Assembly (NCBI GenBank): GCA_031772625.1
Contig: CM062816.1
Span: 628,114,992 to 628,178,991 of the forward strand
From: Pinus tabuliformis
Lineage: Eukaryota > Streptophyta > Pinopsida > Pinales > Pinaceae
Length of the DNA: 64,000 bases
Reading direction: 5' to 3'
A program made the translations under genes and the position numbers. Position 1 is the stretch's first letter; each line of letters starts with the position of its first letter. The notes below the pieces were generated by a model. That model had not been told where the DNA came from, searched no databases, and saw only the letters and a list, made by a program, of their open reading frames with translations. This document shows, piece after piece, positions 56,901 through 64,000 of the stretch.

Positions 56901-57516
56901 AATCATAAAAGTACAAAAAATTAAAAAAAAATAATAATAAAAAATCAAAAAACCTTTTTATTTAGACTTTATAGTCTTGTTTTATTTTGAAAAGCGTAAA
57001 TAATATTTTGGAAATATTTTGCCAGATTCAGTCTTGGCTCGGGGATTTTATCACATTTTATCTTTTATGCTGAGGCTGAAAATTTTGGCACGGGAGTTAA
57101 TGTTTATTGTGTTTAAATGTTCATTTAAAGATTGACTGCATATATGTGATCTCTGGTGGTTGTTTAAAGCATTTACTCTTTTAAGTTGCTGAGCTATTGA
57201 GCCTTTATGGTTATCTTGTATCTGGCAAAAGTTAAGTTTTTCATGATAAATGATTCCTCTTCATGGTTTATATTGCTGCAGTATCTGATACTTAATCGAT
57301 TAAATATTAACTCCACAAGGCACTGGTCCATTAACTCCTAAATCATTTAAGTGCTTGCTCTTTCGTGTCTCCCAACCCAACTGGTTCACAGTTGGTATTC
57401 ATCACCTCATAGGGTCTACCCCCCTTAGCCGCGGGAGACAGGCTTAAACGGAGAGATCGGGGATCAGGGTGACAGCCCCCGGTCTGAGCGTTGTCGTGAC
57501 AATCTGTGTGACAACA
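53951..57516 (+). repeat. LTR-5, subtype B
   Basis: It is 3566 bp, close to LTR-2 and LTR-3, and ends GTGTGACAACA. Confidence 0.92.
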
Positions 57517-57606
57517 CTACTTATACTTTGTTGTGTGTTGCATGGATGCAGATTCTGGATTCTCACATTCCTACAGTGCAGCAACGTGTCCCCAAGTGGA
57601 GCCAGA
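57517..57606 (+). other. 90-bp internal-region remnant between LTR-5 and LTR-6
   Basis: It is the same length and, by eye, the same sequence as 48438-48527, with the same breakpoints. This points to one deletion that was later copied by tandem duplication. Confidence 0.88.
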
Positions 57607-60135
57607 TGTTGACCACTACGTGGCAACTACCCGTAGCAGTACCCCCCCTTTCTTTGCAAAAGGGATAGCGCTTGATTGATGTGTCTGTGCCATTCGACAG
57701 TCATCGTCGACTTGATCAATTTATGTTGTAAACCCAGTCTGCATGTGTGAATTGTAAATAATCTTAGCAGAAGTTGAGTCATGTATGTAAATTGCCTAGG
57801 TGGACCTAATTTTCTAGTGATAATCTACGTTCCGGAAGATCTTTGTCTCACCGATCTATGATCGGCAGAGTTTTCCTTCAGCCTAACCCCAAAGCCGGAA
57901 TGAATTTTGTCATTAGAATCTTAGAGGAATCCTAGTGTGTTAATCTGCTAGATTATAGTTGTGTCGCAGAACTAGGTGGTTTATGAGGGTCTATGTCAAA
58001 TGGGTTTTCCCCCTTGAGATGTAAAATTCATGATGTAATGTGTCTTGAGGGTTAGAAAATGTTTTAATCCCCTCATAAGTCCTAAGTCCTAGGTCCTAGG
58101 TGATTTTTCCAAAGGCTAAGTTCGAGGATCCATTTAAAAATAAATTAAAAATTAAAAATTAAAAAATTAAAAAATAATAATAATAATAAATAAAAATAAT
58201 AAAATAAAATAAAAACTTAAAAATAATAAAATAATAATATTTTTGAGTAAATAAATGTAGAATTTCAATTTTTTAATGCATTAAAAAATTCGACGGATGA
58301 GATTAAGAGATATCTTGATTCTCATCAACGGTCGAGATCATTTTGACGTGGATCACTCGAACTAGCCATTGGGAATTTTTCCTTTAAATAGGGTGCTAGG
58401 GGTCATTTGAGATCTGATTTGATCTGAGAGTCTGGTGCTAAAGAAAGCTCTCTTGTAGTCAGTTTTTGTGCAATAAAGAAAGACTTTGGGGTTAAAAATC
58501 TTGCTGGTGTTACTCTTCTTTAAGTGCTGTAAGATGATTTATTTTTCTGCATAATTTTATTTTCAGCGATTGATTTTAGCTTGATGAAGATTGATTCAGG
58601 CACAGGTATCTTGTCTGATCTTTGGGGTTTGAATGATAGTTTAGATTCTGAAAGATAATGGCAGGTATCTCCATTTGTTCGGGGTTTCACTATTGTTTTC
58701 TCCTTCTATGTTGATGGTTGATTTTAAGCTGTGCAGGAAATCTTTTTTTCAGATTACCGGGCGTTAGGGGAAGTTCTCGGCTGAACCAGCCAACTCCCGG
58801 ATTGTGTTTCCTGAAAGATCCCAGCCAGTTCTTGATCCTGGGCTTATCATTTGAATTTTTTATTAATGCATGCAGGGTTTTCTGAAGCACCTCACATTAA
58901 GTTTGAAATTCTGAAAATATAACTGTGGATTATTGACAAATCTAGCTACTAAAGAGCCTTAGATCTGTAAATATTGTAAATTCATAGCTGGTTTGTAGGG
59001 TTTTAGTTTTTGCATATATTTTTTGGGTTTTTTGTTTTCCATTTGCAGGTTGTAGGTCTGGGAAGAAATCTAGTTTTTGCAGGGTCTCTGTTTTGGCTGT
59101 CCAAGGGTTTTAAATTCTGTTACTTTCAGATTTGGAAATCTTTTGAGAGGGTTTCATCTCCAGAACCTGAAAACAAGTGGCTGCCTCCTGCAAACACCAG
59201 ATCAAAGCGGCATTTTATCCACGCATGTTTTCTCTTCGCAGCTCCTCATTTGCTGCAAACTCCTGTACGCTGCCAAAGTCTGCAAAATTATTACACTATT
59301 CCCATTCCACGCAAACGCTCCACGCTTCCACCATAACCTTGCATCGATTTCCTTCAGCCGTCGTCCAGCTATACACTGTCACATTTCGTTTTACCTTGCT
59401 CTTTCCCAAACTCGTTCAAGCTGCCAGGCCTGCGTTCTACGCTTTCTCTCATCTCTACGTTGCCATTGTTATCGCCCTGCGTGCATCCCTTCAATCCTCT
59501 GCCTGTCGAGCTCTTCCACGCGTTCTTCATTCTCCATACCCCCCCACGCGCAGTGCCATTCGCTCTGTCCACGCGACCTTATTCTTTGTTGTATTTTCCC
59601 ATCTCTGCAAGCCCAAGCTCCCACGCTGAGCAGATCTCGCCTGTCTACCTGCACAAAGAAACGAGTTCCTCCTGCCTCTTGCGTGAAGTTTCTCCCATCC
59701 GCCTGGATCTTCAACCTGCACTACAAACATTCGAGATTCTTCTTTCTCCGTCCGCCGTCGAAAGTAATCTGCCGTCTGACAGTAAGAACACGTCTTCTTT
59801 TCGTATACAGACCAGGTATTATTTCATGCGTTTAACGTATTGGTTAGCATAGTTAGAATTAGATGATAGTAGTTCTTTTTGTTTAGTTTTTTTTTAATCT
59901 TAGGATAGTTTTAAATTTAGATATTACTTTTGTTTCATTTAAAAATATATATATATATATATAAATTCATAAAAATTCATTAGGTTTTAGTTAGAGTTTA
60001 AGCTTTAGATTTAGATTTGATTTTTTTTAGTGTTAGATTAGATTATATTTTATTTTTCATTTTTTTTAGTTTTAAGTTTAAAGCTTTAAAAAAAACATAA
60101 TTTTTTTTTTTAAAATTTTAAAATCATAAAAATTT

Positions 60136-60173
<38 letters not shown>

Positions 60174-60952
60174 ATAAAAAGTCCCTTTAGGGTTTTGGTT
60201 CTTTTTTTTTAATTTTTTAGAAATAAGCTTTAGTTTTAGTTTAGATTTTAGGTTTTCCTTTTAAATATAACAATAAAAATTTATAAAAATTATAAAATTA
60301 TACAGGAGTTTCTTTTCCTTTAAGTGTAGAATTTGATATTAATTTGATTTTTTAGGTTTCATTTAGTTTTAATTTTTGTTTTATCTGAAAAACATAAAAA
60401 TATTTTGGAAATATTTTGCCAATCTTGGCTTAGGGATTTATCACGTTTTATCTTTTCTGCTGAGGCTAAAATTTTGATGTGAAATTAATGTTTATTATTT
60501 TTATGTGATTTAGCATGCTTGAATAATCATAAATGTGATATCTGGTTAGCGTTTAAAATTACGTGATTATTTAAAAGCACTTTATCTTTCGAAGTTTTAA
60601 ATTGCTGGAGTATCATTAAGCCATTAAGCATTTATTGATTATCTCGCATGTGGTAAAAGTTAATCTTTGTTGTTTGATGGTAAAATGATTGTTAATGAGT
60701 TCATATCTCTGCAGCATTTGAAAAATAATCGTTTAATCATTTATATCATAAGGCACTGGTTTATTAGCTTGATAATATCAATTTAGTGCTTGTTCCTTTG
60801 TGTCTCCCAACCCAACTGGTTCACAGTTGGTCATCCATTTTCCTATAGGGTCTACCCCCCTTAGCCGCGGGAGACAGGCTTAAACGGAGAGATCGGGGAT
60901 TAGGGTGACAGCCCCCGGTCTGAGCGTTGTCGTGACAATCTGTGCGACAACA
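57607..60952 (+). repeat. LTR-6, subtype A
   Basis: It is 3346 bp and closely matches LTR-4. It starts TGTTGACCACTACGTGGCAACTACC. It has shorter AT arrays at 59944-59962 and 60137-60168. The 252-codon open frame of LTR-1 is also open here. Confidence 0.92.
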
Positions 60953-61425
60953 TTTTTTGGCATTGTTGCCGGGGACATTTTATTCTCGGCGTTTCAATGA
61001 CAATCATCCTTCTCATTTCTTATCTTTTCATTTGGCCCGGCAACGCCAACATTTTTTGGCGCCGTTGCCAGGGGGGTTTTTCTGGCCCTGGCGTTTCAAC
61101 GACATTTATCATTCTTTCATCTTTCGCATGCGGCATATCTCATTTGAGCTAGCAGAGTCAACATTTTTTGGCATCATTTGGATATTTTCATCACCCTATC
61201 TTTCGTCATATTAGCAACTTCTCTTCATTTCGTTTTTTGTTTGGGTGGCGACTCCATTTTCTTATTTTTCCCAGACAAGAAGCCTCCCTCATATCCGCTT
61301 ATTGGTTACTTTTTGGATCCTAGAATTTGACTCATTGTTCAAGTGGCAACTCCACTGGTTTCATTTATTAATTTTCTTGAGCAGAGATCTCTTTCTATCA
61401 TCCATTTGATCCCTTATTATTCATC
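60953..61425 (+). other. int4 leader with tRNA-Asp type primer site
   Basis: TGGCATTGTTGCCGGGGA (60958-60975) has two changes from the tRNA-Asp complement. The second module copy, TGGCGCCGTTGCCAGGGG (61057-61074), is closer to the consensus than the first. Confidence 0.75.
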
Positions 61426-62766
61426 ATGGATTATTCGTTTAAACCATGCCATTTTACTAATGTTCGCCATGATATTCCAGAGGTGGCCATTTCTAAATTA
61501 CCTGTGTTCTCGGGTGGTGAGTCAGTCGCTGTTAAAAAACATCTAGGCTGGTTTACTCGTATAATGATCATGTATTGTAGATCTCCTCAGTATAATCATG
61601 AAGATGTCAAAATGCGTCTATTTGTCCTTTCTTTACAAGATGATGCTTTGAATTGGTTTAATAGTTGTCCTGAAGATTCCTTCACTTCTTTGCAAGACAT
61701 TGTCGATGCTTTTAAAGATAGATATGGTGATCCAGATAGCTCGCCTTGTGCCCCTAAAATTGTGCAACAGAATGAAAGTAATCTTATAAAAGGTCCAACT
61801 GTCGATGAAAGATTTCAAGACAATGCTTCATATCAGAATTTCCCATCCACTTGTACCATTGCAGATCATAGTGAAAAAGTAGGAACAAATTATAAAAATA
61901 GTGTTGACAATGAAAAGGAAGATCGTAAGCAAATTATACAAGAACTAATGTTGCTGGTAAAAAATATGGAGATCAATCAAACTAATTACGCCAATGATGT
62001 GAGAATTTTATGCACCCACCTGGAAAAGCATAATAGGGAGATAGAGATCATGCAAAATCAGCATACTAAGGAAATTGAGGCCATGAAGACTAATCATGAC
62101 ACATAAATTAGTTTTATGCAAAGCAAGTTATCAGGCTTAGAGGAAAATATGACGACCATGCAAGAAAATTATAAGGAAGAGATAAACTCTATGAAGCATT
62201 GCTTAATGACCATAAAGGAAAAAGACGATAAAGTAATAAAAGATATGGAAGCTAATTAGATATGTCTTCAGAAAAAGTTATTGACCATGGAAGAAGATCA
62301 TGCCAGGGAAATCAGTCCTATGAAAGTTGAACACTCTAGCCAGATAAATGCCATTAAAATACAGGTACATAAATTTCAACAACGGATTAAGGGTGAAAGA
62401 AACCAGGTAACATCAATAGATCAGGAGCTTTCTCATTTGCTACAACAAGCTCCATCTTATTATGAGGAGGTCATTGGTTCGATTGGAAGGTGGTTAATTG
62501 AAGGTGATCCAGACAAAATTAAAAATGATAAAGATCAGATGCAGGATGAAGAAAGACATGTCACGCATATCTTACATACTTCATCTGATAGCTTTGAAGC
62601 AAAAAGTTCCACGTCATCAATAATACAGCCTACCAGGAAGAAAAAGCGCAAGAGGATGAAAATGAGAAAAAGATTTGATGCATCAGACGGCCGCGAGCAG
62701 CTTGATTTTCGGATAGGAAAAAGTCCTACTATATGTAGAATTGGACATGGCACATCGAACAAGTAG
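61426..62766 (+). pseudogene. gag: Gag-like coiled-coil protein, int4 copy, two in-frame stops
   Basis: It is collinear with int1 from ATG 61426 to TAG 62764. TAA at 62104 replaces a Glu codon, and TAG at 62257 replaces the Gln that is also lost in int3. The shared 62257/53218 stop, and the shared replacement of Ala by Glu before the NYKEEINSM heptad, show that int3 and int4 are closer to each other than to int1. Confidence 0.88.
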
Positions 62767-62989
62767 CCGACAGATTTGCCTGAAAGCAGGCAAATGCTCA
62801 GTATACACTATATTGAACACATCTGATGCCATGGGGCATCCCCCGTATTTCTAACCTTACTCCTTGTTTTTTCAGCATTTTCATTTCTGTTTTAGGATTA
62901 GATTTACTTTTCTAGATAGTTAATAAATGAAGAGCTTATATCTTTCATGTGCTTAATGTTATATGATGATTTTTTGGACGGATGCTACT
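62767..62989 (+). other. int4 3' untranslated region, PPT region deleted
   Basis: It is the same as in int1 and int3, joined to LTR-7 after GGATGCTACT. Confidence 0.7.
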
Positions 62990-64000
62990 TGTTGACCACT
63001 ACTGGTCAACTACCCATAAGCAGTACACCCCCTTTTCTTTGCAAAAAGGGGTAGCGCTTGATCGACATGTTCGTGCCATTCTGCAGTCATCAACAGCTTG
63101 ATCAATTTATTTGTAAACCCAGTCTGCATGTATAAATTTGTAAATAATCTTAGCAGATGTGAGTCATGTCTGTAAATTTCCTAGGTGGACCTAATTTTCT
63201 AAGTGATAATCTACGTTCCGGAAGGTTTTTCGTCTCACCGATCCATGATCGGCAGAGTTTTCCTTCAGCCTAACCCCAAAGCCGGGATGGATTTTGTCAC
63301 TAGAATCTTAGGAGAATCCTAGTGTGTTAATCTGCTAGATTATAGTTGTGTCACAGAACTGGGTGGTTTATGAGGGTCTATGTTAAATGGGTTTTTCCCC
63401 TTAAGATGTAAAATTGTAAAAGTCATGATGTAAAGTGTCTTGAGGTTTAGAAAATGTTTTAATCCCCTCATAAGTCCTAAGTCCTAGGTCCTAGGTGTTT
63501 TTTCCAAAGGCTGAGTTCGAGGATCCATTTAAAAATAAATTAAAATTTGAATTTTTTTTTTTAAATAAATAACTGAAAATTTAAAACAAATAATAAAATA
63601 AATAAAAAATAAAAAAAGAAAATAAAAATAATAATAAAAAATTATAAAATAAAGCAAAAACCCTAAAAATAATAAAATAATAATTTTTTAATAAATTAAC
63701 AAATTCGACGGATGAGATTAAGAGATGTCTTGATCCTCATCGACGGTCGAGATCATTTCGACATGGATCACTCGAACTAGCTGTTGGGATCATTTCCTTT
63801 AAGAAGGGTGCTAGGGGTCATTTTCAGAGGATAAGATCTGTGAGCCTTGTGCTGAAGAAGCTCTCTTGTAGTTCATTTTTTGTGCAATAAAGAAGACTTT
63901 GGGGTTAAAAATCTTGCTGGTGTTACTCTTCTGAAAATGTTGTAAGATTGTTCTATTTGTTCTGCATAATTTTATTTTCAGCCATTAATGATAGCTTAAT
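62990..64000 (+). repeat. LTR-7, subtype B, cut by window edge
   Basis: The first 1011 bases of a subtype B LTR are visible, with ACTGGTCAACTACCCATAAGCAGTACACC at the start and a degraded TATA (TTTAAGAAGG). It shows that the array continues. Confidence 0.9.

Larger units (their letters stand above)
33652..64000 (+). mobile_element. Tandem array of gag-only gypsy-type elements sharing LTRs
   Basis: Seven LTRs, all on the + strand, alternate with internal regions: LTR-1(A) int1 LTR-2(B) int2 LTR-3(B) 90-bp remnant LTR-4(A) int3 LTR-5(B) 90-bp remnant LTR-6(A) int4 LTR-7(B). LTR-4 and LTR-6 start 9079 bp apart. Each LTR starts TGTTGACCACTAC and, where its end is visible, finishes GTGYGACAACA. 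Primer sites match plant tRNA-Asp. There is no pol anywhere. The left end enters the G2 gag cleanly. The array runs off the right edge. Confidence 0.92.

Noticed and set aside
33652..64000. CRISPR-like or classical satellite array
   Set aside because: The repeats are 3.35-3.6 kb LTRs with coding internal regions. There are no short regular spacers and no cas genes.

Overview
This window looks like intergenic, repeat-packed nuclear DNA from a land plant with a large genome. I found no host gene, rRNA, tRNA gene or CRISPR array. Almost every base can be assigned to a transposable element, many of them nested in one another. The plant assignment rests on copia and chromodomain gypsy elements primed by initiator-Met tRNA, gypsy-type elements primed by plant tRNA-Asp, hAT elements with DUF659, BED and hATC domains, and decay concentrated at CAG codons. 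A gymnosperm would fit, but that is a guess. Labels used below: C1 and C2 (copia-type), H1 and H2 (hAT), G1 to G3 (chromodomain gypsy), and LTR-1 to LTR-7 with int1 to int4 (tandem gag-only array).

Left part (1-11563). C1 is a copia-type element that carries gag but no pol. Its 3' LTR is cut off at about 4079 by H1, a + strand hAT element. H1's transposase gene was split by a second hAT, H2 (4981-8832, - strand). H2 is bounded by an exact 8-bp target duplication and has dense GGGAGCG subterminal repeats.

Middle part (11564-33651). G1 (- strand) is split by a solo copia LTR (12457-13603) and by C2 (15236-20550), another gag-only copia. C2's 5' LTR itself contains an inverted solo LTR that landed on the TATA box. 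At 21175 the 5' LTR of G1 is interrupted by G2 (- strand). G2's gag is in turn interrupted by G3 (+ strand, same family) and then by the array. G2 and G3 together form a very large inverted repeat.

Right part (33652-64000). This is a tandem chain of seven roughly 3.35-3.6 kb LTRs alternating with short internal regions: LTR-1(A), int1, LTR-2(B), int2, LTR-3(B), 90-bp remnant, LTR-4(A), int3, LTR-5(B), 90-bp remnant, LTR-6(A), int4, LTR-7(B, runs off the window). Two LTR subtypes, A and B, alternate, and a unit of 9079 bp repeats. Each full internal region encodes only a gag-like protein: a retrotransposon gag core, a long coiled coil and a very basic tail, with no zinc knuckle and no pol. Only the int1 copy (446 codons) is uninterrupted. 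This array is the most unusual object in the window.

Nothing here appears to be a working autonomous element. Most of the premature stops that can be compared with a sibling copy are TAG where the relative has CAG, as expected from deamination of methylated cytosine in CHG context. The inferred order of events is G1, then G2 into G1, then G3 and the array into G2, and separately H2 into H1.
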